From positions 1 to 64,000 of the forward strand of contig JBEKHH010000017.1 in the NCBI GenBank assembly GCA_050012375.1: 64,000 nt of DNA. Reading direction: 5' to 3'. The notes under the pieces are model-generated. The model worked only from the letters and a program-made list of their open reading frames with translations, was not told where the DNA came from and made no database searches. Below are positions 9,251 through 16,851 of this stretch, piece by piece; positions within the stretch are counted from its first letter, which is position 1, and each line of letters starts with the position of its first letter. Source of the stretch: PALSA-1353 sp050012375 (GTDB lineage Bacteria; Planctomycetota; Phycisphaerae; Tepidisphaerales; Tepidisphaeraceae). A program made the translations under genes and the position numbers.

Positions 9251-9595
9251 GAAGATGATCGGTTGAATTCTCCGTGACGATCGGCGGCGCTCACTCGAAT
9301 AGGATAAGGCGCTGCCGCTGCGGATGCCGCTGGCTGGCCTGGCAATGTTCCCGCAGGCCTTTTCGAGGCGGACGTGTGGGATCGCCGCCTTTGGCGGCCA
9401 ATGCTACGGAGTTTCGCGCCTGAGCGCGAAACTCCTCAGCACTTGCCGCCGGAGGCGGCTCTATGCTTTCGCTTCGCAATGGCCTGTTGGAACATTGACA
9501 GGCCAGCCAGAGGCGTCGGCAGCGGCGACGCCTGTTACATTCGAGCTGCCGACTTCGGCCGTCACGAAGAATTCAACCGATCATCATCATCTTCG
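9251..9595. repeat. Giant imperfect palindrome (~345 bp)
   Basis: The left half (9251-9419) and right half (9424-9595) are imperfect reverse complements around a four-base loop ctga at 9420-9423. Anchor pairs seen by eye: ggttgaattct near 9261 with its complement near 9570; ctggctggcctggcaatgtt (9330-9349) with the complement at 9491-9510; and a perfect 12-bp central stem ggagtttcgcgc / gcgcgaaactcc (9408-9435). Smaller hairpins (gccgcc/ggcggc) lie inside each arm. No protein frame is convincing here. It could be a structured RNA, a MITE-like element, or two head-to-head copies of a ~170-bp repeat. Confidence 0.75.
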
Positions 9596-9637
9596 CTTAT
9601 TCGCCCTTGTCCCCGCCGATTCGGTCACGCACCCATT

Positions 9638-9719
9638 TGTCACTTGTCACTGGTCATCGGTGAATGCCTCGGGAGAGTGCGCGCGTTCCACTCAGCCAAT
9701 GACAAATGACCAATGACGA
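9638..9719. repeat. 7-bp tandem unit hairpin, atgacaa/atgacca type
   Basis: The left arm contains ttgtcacttgtcactggtca and the right arm ccaatgacaaatgaccaatg. Each arm is built from successive 7-bp units of the form atgacNa, and the arms are inverted. The interval between arms (9661-9693) shows nothing else. This is one of several elements of the same architecture in the window. Confidence 0.7.
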
Positions 9720-9735
9720 TCTATGCAAACAAATG

Positions 9736-9762
9736 CCGGCCGCGGTTTTCGCGGCCGGCATC
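9736..9762. terminator. Strong GC hairpin
   Basis: A perfect 11-bp stem tgccggccgcg / cgcggccggca around a loop of gtttt. There is no long T-run after it on either strand, so it is a possible terminator or structural element rather than a certain one. The rest of 9763-9924 holds nothing I can name. Confidence 0.4.
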
Positions 9763-9924
9763 GCCAGAAAGTGGGAAGGAAGCATCGCATCAGGCCCGTC
9801 AAGTCGGCCCGTTCAGGCTCGACTCGCCGTTGCGTGCGCCTGACAGACATGATGTACAATTCAGTTGGGCATAATACAAATCGGTCGGACCGAATTCTTT
9901 GGTGTCCAATAAAATGCGGCGTTG

Positions 9925-9999
9925 TCACTTGTCATTGGTCACTTGTCATTTGGAGGGGCAGGCTCACAAATGACCAATGACAAGGGACAAATGACAATT
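9925..9999. repeat. 7-bp tandem unit hairpin behind lptG
   Basis: The left arm (about 9927-9951) is cttgtcattggtcacttgtc-like and the right arm (9967-9999) is acaaatgaccaatgacaagg-like, again with 7-bp periodicity and inverted arms. The right arm ends one base before the lptG stop codon (minus strand), so the lptG operon transcript would carry this hairpin directly after the stop. Confidence 0.7.
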
Positions 10000-10000
10000 C

Positions 10001-11137
10001 CTACGTCTTGATCTGCGCCATCAAAAAGATCGACAGCGGCCCAAAAATGAAGATCGGCATCCACGCCATCAGCGCCGGCCAGAGATTCACCAGTTCGGGT
10101 GTAGGCGGACTGGCGGCCATCTGGTAGGTCACGAATACGCTGCCCATGCACATCCCCGTCAGCAGCAGGCAGCGGAAGGCCGACGATTTCAGCTTGCCCG
10201 GCTCGCGCGTCAAAACCGTCGAAATCGCCAGCAGCAGCAAAAATACGTTCAGCAGCCATTCCGCCACGCGAAGATGCTTGGCCCGCAGCAGATCGATCGT
10301 TCCGTAACGCTTCAGGCCCAGCAATTGATTGATCTTCTGAAGCGACAGAAGCTGAATGTAATCCTTCCCCAGATTCAGCGCAATTTCGTCGGGGGTCATC
10401 GTCGTTCGGTATGTGGAAACCGGCATGGCGTGGGCGAGAGCCACCTGATCCTTCGGCGGAGCCATGGGGACGCTGAATCCGTTGGTCAAGTTCCATTGTT
10501 TCAACCGGTCGTCCCAGACCGCCTGGTCAGCGTACAAATGCGACACCGGGCGCAATTTGGCGTCACGCTCGATGACGTCCAGATACTGGATTTTGGCCGG
10601 CGAATCGGCCTTGGGCGGCGAATACATCGCCGCGTTGAACAGGCCGCCGTGGGTGTCTTCCATCATGCGGACGGGAAACGTCTTGATCGTCGCCTCATGA
10701 ACGTCGCCGTGATCCCGCATCAGCTTGGGAATCATTTTGGGGATAATGAATTCCTGATCGATGGGCAGCAAAATCACGTTCAGCACAACCCCGGCGAGGA
10801 TCACCGGCATGACGATGCGATACAGCGGCGTCCCCGCGGCCAGCAACGCCGTCATCTCGTTGAACCGGCTCAGGCGCACCACCGTGAACGCCGCCGCCAC
10901 CACCGCGATCATCCCGGATAAGTGCACGAAAAAGAAAAATGCCTTGTAGAAATAGAAATCCGCGATGTCGTAAACGATTTGGCCGAGCGTTATGTTCACC
11001 GTCCACGGCAACGTCTGCGTCAGGTTCGCGAAGTTGAACACCATGTCCAATGCGACGTACATCCCGATCAGCACCATGAAGCTGATCAGGTAGTTCCTGA
11101 CGAACAGGCCCAGGACGTAGCGGTCAATGATTTTCAT
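10001..11137 (-). CDS. lptG: LPS export permease LptG-like
   Basis: A 378-residue YjgP/YjgQ-family membrane protein starting MKIIDRYVLGLFVRNYLISF. Three N-terminal hydrophobic segments are followed by a long periplasmic beta-jellyroll region (about residues 130-280) and three C-terminal membrane segments. In known systems LptF and LptG form the channel of the LptB2FG transporter that extracts lipopolysaccharide from the inner membrane. The start is set at 11137, where ATG overlaps the preceding GT39 stop as ATGA. Last gene of the lptF-GT39-lptG overlap chain. No LptB or LptC is in the window. Confidence 0.85.
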   Translation of the reverse strand: MKIIDRYVLGLFVRNYLISFMVLIGMYVALDMVFNFANLTQTLPWTVNITLGQIVYDIADFYFYKAFFFFVHLSGMIAVVAAAFTVVRLSRFNEMTALLAAGTPLYRIVMPVILAGVVLNVILLPIDQEFIIPKMIPKLMRDHGDVHEATIKTFPVRMMEDTHGGLFNAAMYSPPKADSPAKIQYLDVIERDAKLRPVSHLYADQAVWDDRLKQWNLTNGFSVPMAPPKDQVALAHAMPVSTYRTTMTPDEIALNLGKDYIQLLSLQKINQLLGLKRYGTIDLLRAKHLRVAEWLLNVFLLLLAISTVLTREPGKLKSSAFRCLLLTGMCMGSVFVTYQMAASPPTPELVNLWPALMAWMPIFIFGPLSIFLMAQIKT

Positions 11138-12669
11138 GGTCTCGTGCGCACGGCAACTTCGATCAGGCTGCGGCGGATCTGCCGCCCATAACGATATTCG
11201 CTCGGGTCCCGGAGGTTGGAAATGCTGAAATCCGACCCCAGCGCGGGCCACGACAGCGGCGGATCGTATCCCTTGGGCAGCCGCCGAACCAACACCACCC
11301 GCGCAAACGACCGCGGCGCCGCATCGTCGCCGAAAAAATCAAAAGCCGTGGACCGCGCCGCATCGGCCAGCGGGCGAACCTCCGGCTCATTTGGAAGATA
11401 AAAGGACAGTTCAGCGGCATATTCGTAATCGGCGGTGAAGACCGGCGAATCAAGCCGCAACGGCTCGACTTCCCTCGTCGCCAGATCGCGCCAGCCGAAC
11501 ATGTTGTCCCATTGCGGGCTTCCGATCTTCGGCGAGATCTTCCAAGCCAGTTCGGGGAAGTGGATGGCGACCGTGGCGACAGACGCAATGATTATGGCAA
11601 GCTCGGCCCAGAACACGCGCCGCCGGCCCCAATCCTCGGCCAAATATCGCGCAAAGAGAATGAGCGCGGGAAAATAAGCGAACAGCGGCCAGTTCGCCTC
11701 AACGCGGCGATGCGTTGCCGACCAGCCGAAAAATAGCAGCGGCGCCGTCGCGGAAAACAGCAGGATGCGAATCGGCATTGGGTTGTTTTTCCGCGGCCAG
11801 TAAATCGCCAGCGCCGCCACGCAAACTCCCAGCAGGACGGGAGTGCAGATGGCGATTTGCCCGCCGGCATAATCCAGCAGGTTCCGCCAGATCGCCGAAT
11901 CTCCCGAGGTGATGCCGTGTCGAAACTGGAAGCGAAAGGATGCCCAATGATGTTGCGCATTCCAGGCGACGACCGGGCTGAAGACCGCGGCCGCGAGGAT
12001 TGCAGCCAGCCACGGCCAGGGCGTCAGAAAATGCCGGCGGCCCTCGGCACAGGAAAGCATCGCCAGAACCACCGCGACGCCGAGCAGAGCGCTGGTGTAT
12101 TTCGAATCCAGCGCCAAACCCATGAGGATTCCAAACGCCAGCCATCGCCATCCGCCCCGGCCCTCGCCGGGATTGGCTGCGAAGATTCCAAGCGCGCTGG
12201 CCAGCGCGGCGCTTTGAAAGAAGCATGCAGGCGTATCGGGCGTGGCGACCGAGCCGACCACCGCGATCATCGGGCTGAGCAGCAATGCGATCGGAACAAA
12301 GCTGGCCGCTCGAGCGCTGCCGACGACGCGGCGCGCCGCCAGAGTGAGAATCAGCACGGTTCCCGCCGTCATCACCGCCGTCAGGCAGCGCACGCCCAAC
12401 TCCGTGTTGCCCAGCAGGATTGTTCCCAGGCGGATCAGGTAGGCGATGACCGGCGGATGATCGAGATAGGACGCCGCGAGATGCCGGGACCAGACCCAAT
12501 AATATGCCTCGTCGGGGACCAGTTCGCGCAGGGCGTCAAACGCCCAGCGGCTCAGGAGCCAGATGAGGAACAGCGCCGCCACGCCGCGGGGGGACAGCCG
12601 AAGCAGCCAGTCGCGGCGAGCGGCCGGGCTCGAAGGCGTGGGTGCGTGAAGGGGCGTACCGAGGCTCAT
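11134..12669 (-). CDS. GT39/ArnT-like membrane glycosyltransferase
   Basis: A 511-residue polytopic membrane protein starting MSLGTPLHAP, with about eleven hydrophobic segments. The first periplasmic loop carries LVPDEAYYWVWSRHLAASY, the DExxY pattern of PMT/GT39 and ArnT-type polyprenyl-sugar-dependent glycosyltransferases; the acidic residues there are catalytic in the family. These enzymes transfer a sugar from a lipid carrier on the periplasmic face, to lipid A or to protein. Overlaps at both ends (ATGA with lptF upstream and lptG downstream) imply coupled translation with the LPS export permeases, which favours a lipid A or core-sugar modification role (inference). Confidence 0.83.
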   Translation of the reverse strand: MSLGTPLHAPTPSSPAARRDWLLRLSPRGVAALFLIWLLSRWAFDALRELVPDEAYYWVWSRHLAASYLDHPPVIAYLIRLGTILLGNTELGVRCLTAVMTAGTVLILTLAARRVVGSARAASFVPIALLLSPMIAVVGSVATPDTPACFFQSAALASALGIFAANPGEGRGGWRWLAFGILMGLALDSKYTSALLGVAVVLAMLSCAEGRRHFLTPWPWLAAILAAAVFSPVVAWNAQHHWASFRFQFRHGITSGDSAIWRNLLDYAGGQIAICTPVLLGVCVAALAIYWPRKNNPMPIRILLFSATAPLLFFGWSATHRRVEANWPLFAYFPALILFARYLAEDWGRRRVFWAELAIIIASVATVAIHFPELAWKISPKIGSPQWDNMFGWRDLATREVEPLRLDSPVFTADYEYAAELSFYLPNEPEVRPLADAARSTAFDFFGDDAAPRSFARVVLVRRLPKGYDPPLSWPALGSDFSISNLRDPSEYRYGRQIRRSLIEVAVRTRP

Positions 12670-14456
12670 CGTCGTTGAAGCCTGACCGTCAGGTAAATCG
12701 CGGCAAGCAGAACGGCCGCGTTCCCGATCCAGATAAACAGCAGCGCCATGGGCAGCGGATCTTTGAACGCCGCCCCCATCGTGTACGGCACGTGCGTCGC
12801 CGATTGCTGGCCGCTGATGATCAGCGTGATGCACAGCAGGGCCGGTACGAAACTGGCGGCGAAGGCATTGAGAAAATTCCCGCTGCGAAACATCACGCCC
12901 AGGGCGCAGCCCACCATCACCAGGCTCAGGCAACTCAGCGCGAAGCTGGCGCGGCCGTGAAGCTCGCTGCGCGCCGCGTTGTTGGCGCGGACTTGCTCGT
13001 GGTGAAGGATAAACAGGTCCGGCCAATGCAGCCGCCACAACCGCTTCCCCGTCGCGGCATCGCCCTCATCAGACACCGGATCGCGCAGAAAATCCGCCAG
13101 CGACTTTTTGCCGATCGCTCGGATCGGAGCCGGCATCGGCACGGAAATGGTCCGTGAAAAGCTGCCCCGCGGGGTTTGCACCCCGCTGGGGGTCTCCAGC
13201 ATGACATTGAAAAGCTCGAGGTTTACGTTCATCCGATCCGCCGGCGGACCCAGCGCGGATTGCGCATTCGAATTCGGTTGAACGCGAATATGGATTTCCT
13301 TCGCGTGGACGAACAGCGTCTGCTGTGAGCCATGGCTCTGGATCATCCACGCGGTTCGGGCATCGGCGCCGCCGGGCGCGGTCAGCACCAGATCGGCCCC
13401 TTCCCATCTGCACGTCATGTCCTGGGCGCCGATTTGAAACGTATCACCCTCCGCTGTGTCGTTGGCGAAAAGATATGTTGACGTGCCATCCGCGGCGTGG
13501 TGGTCGATCGCCGCCGCCACCTGGTTCAAGTATTCCTGGACCTGCTCGCGGCGAATGAAGGTCCGCACAATGGTCTGAACATTTTCGCTCTGGCCCGGGT
13601 CCTCGGCAAGCTGGGCCAGCCGCGCAATGTTGAGGAACTTGACGTTTTCACCGATGAGCGAGGGGATTTCAAACGGCCCGAACCCGCTGCTGCCCACCCC
13701 GACCTGAACGTTCCCGAAAAACTCCCTGGGAAACTTGATGCCGTCCACGAGGGAGATCGTCACCATCGATGGCTGGGACGGGGAGACGCGGTCGATGGAA
13801 ACCAATGCGCTGCGCGCCATCCAGAAATCCTTGGGAATGACCATCCACACATCGGTCAGCACGCGCTGGGAAGTCATCCACGCCGGGCCAAAAAGCTCCA
13901 CGCGCTGCCGCGAGGGATGCATCGGGTCCGCGGGGACCAGCAGGGCGTCGTCGGCGTAGACGTTGAACGACGTTTCGTCGGCGCTTTGAAATTCCAGCGA
14001 GTGCGTCCGCTGGATCCGGTTGGCGATCACCCGCGCGATGTTGGAGTAGATCACCTCCTCCACCTTCAGCGAATAAACCGGCACGATGAAGCAGAGCATC
14101 ACCAGGCTGATCACCGCGACCACCAGCCCCAGCACCAGCGCCGGCAGCGCGATCGAAAACCGCCGCGCGGAAAAATAGCTGATCCCCGATGCCCGCATGG
14201 CGGTCAGCTCGTTGTCGGCGGAAAACCGGCCGTAAATCATCGTCGTCGCGAACAGCGCCGAGACCGGCAACGAATAGGCGCACACCGCCGGCATCGAATA
14301 GAGCAACAGCCGGTTCACCTGCCCGAAATCCAGACCGTTTTCCGTCAGCGGTCGCAGCAATACCGCGAAGCTCATGATTCCCGCCAGCGCGCCGGTCGTC
14401 ATGAGGAAAACGCGCAGGAGGTTGCCGAAGATGTACCAGAAGAGCGTTTTGCTCAT
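12666..14456 (-). CDS. lptF: LPS export permease LptF-like
   Basis: A 596-residue YjgP/YjgQ-family protein, much longer than the usual 360-400 residues because its periplasmic region is enlarged (roughly residues 130-470). N-terminal segments include FWYIFGNLLRVFLMTTGALA, and ELTAMRASGISYFS is the family coupling-helix region contacting the LptB ATPase. Three C-terminal membrane segments close the protein. Its ATG overlaps the upstream aminotransferase stop by four bases, and its stop overlaps the GT39 start. It should pair with the LptG-like protein to export lipopolysaccharide. The enlarged periplasmic part is a point of difference from proteobacterial LptF. Confidence 0.83.
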   Translation of the reverse strand: MSKTLFWYIFGNLLRVFLMTTGALAGIMSFAVLLRPLTENGLDFGQVNRLLLYSMPAVCAYSLPVSALFATTMIYGRFSADNELTAMRASGISYFSARRFSIALPALVLGLVVAVISLVMLCFIVPVYSLKVEEVIYSNIARVIANRIQRTHSLEFQSADETSFNVYADDALLVPADPMHPSRQRVELFGPAWMTSQRVLTDVWMVIPKDFWMARSALVSIDRVSPSQPSMVTISLVDGIKFPREFFGNVQVGVGSSGFGPFEIPSLIGENVKFLNIARLAQLAEDPGQSENVQTIVRTFIRREQVQEYLNQVAAAIDHHAADGTSTYLFANDTAEGDTFQIGAQDMTCRWEGADLVLTAPGGADARTAWMIQSHGSQQTLFVHAKEIHIRVQPNSNAQSALGPPADRMNVNLELFNVMLETPSGVQTPRGSFSRTISVPMPAPIRAIGKKSLADFLRDPVSDEGDAATGKRLWRLHWPDLFILHHEQVRANNAARSELHGRASFALSCLSLVMVGCALGVMFRSGNFLNAFAASFVPALLCITLIISGQQSATHVPYTMGAAFKDPLPMALLFIWIGNAAVLLAAIYLTVRLQRR

Positions 14457-15781
14457 GCGGGTGAATTCAAGCGGGCATCCAGGGCGCGGCCGGGCCGATC
14501 GAGGATAGCGGCGACGGCCTGGGCGATGCGCTCGATCCCGGGATCGATCTGATTGGGGGCGACCTGGCCGAAGCTCAGACGCAAGTGATTATGCGGCGTC
14601 CATCCGTTTTCGTCGCTCTGGAAGCAATAATCGCCCGGCACGTAAAGAACGCCGTTTTCGACGCACCGCTGAAACAGCGCCGAGCCGCGCGATGAGTCCG
14701 TTCCCGCCGGCAGCGTGACCCAGATGTAAAGCCCGCCGGAAGGATGCGTCCACGAAACGCCCGCCGCGGCGGGGACATGCCTGCGCAATGAATCCAGCAT
14801 CGCATCGCGCTTGGCGCGATAGCTGTCGCACAGCCGGCGCACGTGCCGGTCGTACAAGCCGCTGGTCATCGCCTCCACCGCGATGTGCTGGGTGAGGCTT
14901 GACGAGCCGAAATCGTGATTGCCCTTTTGATGCAGCACGGCCTCCATCAAATCCGCGGGCATGGCGGTGTATCCGGTCTTCAAGCCCGGCGCGAACGGCT
15001 TGCTGAACGTCTGCGCCAGGACCGTGTAGCGATTGTCGCGGTCGAGTGATTTGATCGACGGCAAAGCCGGGCCGTCATAACGCAGTTCGCGATAAGCCGC
15101 GTCTTCGAGGATGACAATCCGCTGCCGCCGGCTGAATCGCTTGGCGATTTCCAGCAGCCGGGGCCGAGCGGCGGCGCCCAGCGTCAAGCCCGTCGGATTC
15201 TGATAATAGCTCGTGGTGTAGATCAACTTGACCCGGTCCAGCCGGTTCTCGCGCTCCAGCCGGGCAAGAAGTTTTTCGATCGCCTCCACGTCGATCCCGT
15301 CCTCGGTCATTGCAACGGCCAAGACCGTCGCCCCCAGCGACGCCAGCGTGCCGGTGTAGACGAAATAGCACGGATTGGCGGTGATGACGATGTCGCCGGG
15401 ATCGATCAGCACGTCGCCGATCAGGTAAAGCGCCTGCTGCGATCCGCTGGTGATGACGATCTCGCGCTCGCTCAGCCCGAAATCCCCGGCCGATTTTCCT
15501 TCGAGCTTCTCCAGGTGAGCCAGCGCGGCATGTCGCAGGGAGGCCAGACCCTGCGTGGTGTCGTATTGCAGCGCCGCACGGGCGCGACGATCGTCGGCGA
15601 AAATCTTCTTGACGATCTGCCTCGTCGCTTCCACCGGAAGCGTGAGCGGATCGACCAGCCCGGCCGCAAAATTGATCAGATTCGGGTCGGCCTGGACGGC
15701 GGCCATGAGATAGCTGATCGGCTGCTCGCCGGTGCGGCGAGCCTTGGCCGAAAGCCCAAGCGCGGAGTGACTGCTGGACAT
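14453..15781 (-). CDS. PLP-dependent class I/II aminotransferase
   Basis: A 442-residue fold-type I aminotransferase resembling the LysN/2-aminoadipate and MocR-C-terminal group. LINFAAGLVDP is near the start, ITSGSQQALYLI binds cofactor phosphate, TTSYYQNPTGLTL holds the conserved Asn-Pro, and the PLP lysine is in TFSKPFAPGLKTGY. The substrate is unknown; alpha-aminoadipate or aromatic amino acids are typical of the group. It overlaps lptF by four bases (ATGA), so it heads the LPS-export operon, though a metabolic link is not obvious. A repeat hairpin lies between it and comF upstream. Confidence 0.85.
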   Translation of the reverse strand: MSSSHSALGLSAKARRTGEQPISYLMAAVQADPNLINFAAGLVDPLTLPVEATRQIVKKIFADDRRARAALQYDTTQGLASLRHAALAHLEKLEGKSAGDFGLSEREIVITSGSQQALYLIGDVLIDPGDIVITANPCYFVYTGTLASLGATVLAVAMTEDGIDVEAIEKLLARLERENRLDRVKLIYTTSYYQNPTGLTLGAAARPRLLEIAKRFSRRQRIVILEDAAYRELRYDGPALPSIKSLDRDNRYTVLAQTFSKPFAPGLKTGYTAMPADLMEAVLHQKGNHDFGSSSLTQHIAVEAMTSGLYDRHVRRLCDSYRAKRDAMLDSLRRHVPAAAGVSWTHPSGGLYIWVTLPAGTDSSRGSALFQRCVENGVLYVPGDYCFQSDENGWTPHNHLRLSFGQVAPNQIDPGIERIAQAVAAILDRPGRALDARLNSPA

Positions 15782-15828
15782 AGGGGCGGTTTATGCTATC
15801 GGCGCATGGGCGGGGGGGCAATGCAGGG

Positions 15829-16033
15829 GAATGCCAAATGCCGAATGCCAAATGCCGAATGTGGCAGGAAATGCCGAATGCCGAATGCCAAATGCCGAAT
15901 GTGGTAGGAAATGCCGAATGCCGAATGCCAAATGCCGAATGTGGTAGGAAATGCCGAATGCCGAATGCCAAATGCCGAATGAAAGGTCAGTTTGGCTTTA
16001 CATTCGGCATTTGGCAATCGGCATTCGGCATTC
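15829..16033. repeat. aatgccg/aatgcca 7-bp tandem array with inverted end
   Basis: Units aatgccg and aatgcca alternate in blocks, with a higher-order 40-bp period (15869-15908, 15909-15948, then a partial third) separated by tgtggtagg. The far end (15995-16033) carries the reverse complement (cattcggcatttggcaatcg), so a long hairpin can form. The element ends five bases from the comF stop codon (minus strand). ORFs reading PNAECQMPNAE across it are spurious products of the 7-bp period. Confidence 0.9.
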
Positions 16034-16038
16034 TCTTC

Positions 16039-16779
16039 TCACACTGCCTGAAAATCCCGCCGCCTGGGGTCCGCCACCGCCAGCACCAGGACGTTGATCG
16101 TCGCCGGAGCGGCTTGCGCCATCGCTCGCGCCGCCGCTTTCAGCGTGGAACCCGTCGTGACGACATCATCAACCAGCGTGATGCGCTTGTGACGGATAGA
16201 TTTTGAATCAACCAGCCCGAAGGCGTGGCTCAGGTTGGCATCGCGGTCGGCAATGGAGCGGACCATCGTTTGCGACGCGGTGTTTTTCAAGCGGACGATG
16301 GGATAACCAACGCGCAGTGAACCCCGATGATGCGCCAGCCGGCGCGCCAGGCAATCCGCCTGGTTGTAGCCGCGCCAAATCTGCCGCGACCAGTGCAGCG
16401 GAATCGGAACCAGCACCTCCGTTTCGTCCAGAACTTGCCCAATCCGCTCCTGGGCCAACATTTGATCGGCCAGGATTTCGGCGACGGACCAGCGGTAATG
16501 GTACTTCATCCCGTGGATTATTTTGCGCAGCGGATCGCGGAAAGGCCCCAGGGCGACGATTTTGCCGAAGGGATGGATGCCCGCGCCCGCGCAGCGAGGA
16601 CAGGCGCTGCCCAACGGAAGCGGCGCCCCGCAGCGATCGCACGCGGGCGCCGCCGCCAGCTCCGAAAGTGCTTCTCCGCATTTGCAGCAAAACGCCGAGT
16701 CGTTTGTCGCCGAGCGACAACAGACGCAGCACGGCGGATAGATGAAGTTCGCCACGTCCTGGAAAAGGCGGACCAGCAT
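16039..16779 (-). CDS. comF: ComF family protein (phosphoribosyltransferase fold)
   Basis: A 246-residue ComF/GntX-like protein. The N-terminus has a cysteine cluster (YPPCCVCCRS, FCCKCGEAL, ACDRCGAPL, ACPRCAGAG) expected to bind zinc. The C-terminus has the phosphoribosyltransferase PRPP loop ITLVDDVVTTGSTLKAAARA. Known ComF proteins support natural DNA uptake; in other contexts the role is unclear. RGYNQADCLARRLA is also family-typical. It ends just before the 7-bp repeat array and is divergent from the GH127 gene 73 bases away. Confidence 0.9.
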   Translation of the reverse strand: MLVRLFQDVANFIYPPCCVCCRSATNDSAFCCKCGEALSELAAAPACDRCGAPLPLGSACPRCAGAGIHPFGKIVALGPFRDPLRKIIHGMKYHYRWSVAEILADQMLAQERIGQVLDETEVLVPIPLHWSRQIWRGYNQADCLARRLAHHRGSLRVGYPIVRLKNTASQTMVRSIADRDANLSHAFGLVDSKSIRHKRITLVDDVVTTGSTLKAAARAMAQAAPATINVLVLAVADPRRRDFQAV

Positions 16780-16851
16780 GGCCGCATTGTAACCGGCGAG
16801 TTTGGGATCGTGATGCAGGATCAGCTATCATTGGCGTAGCGGAGGCTCGAA

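Noticed and set aside
15793..16206. ORFs with PNAECQMPNAEC-type repeats
   Set aside because: Products of the 7-bp tandem DNA repeat, which stays open in several frames.
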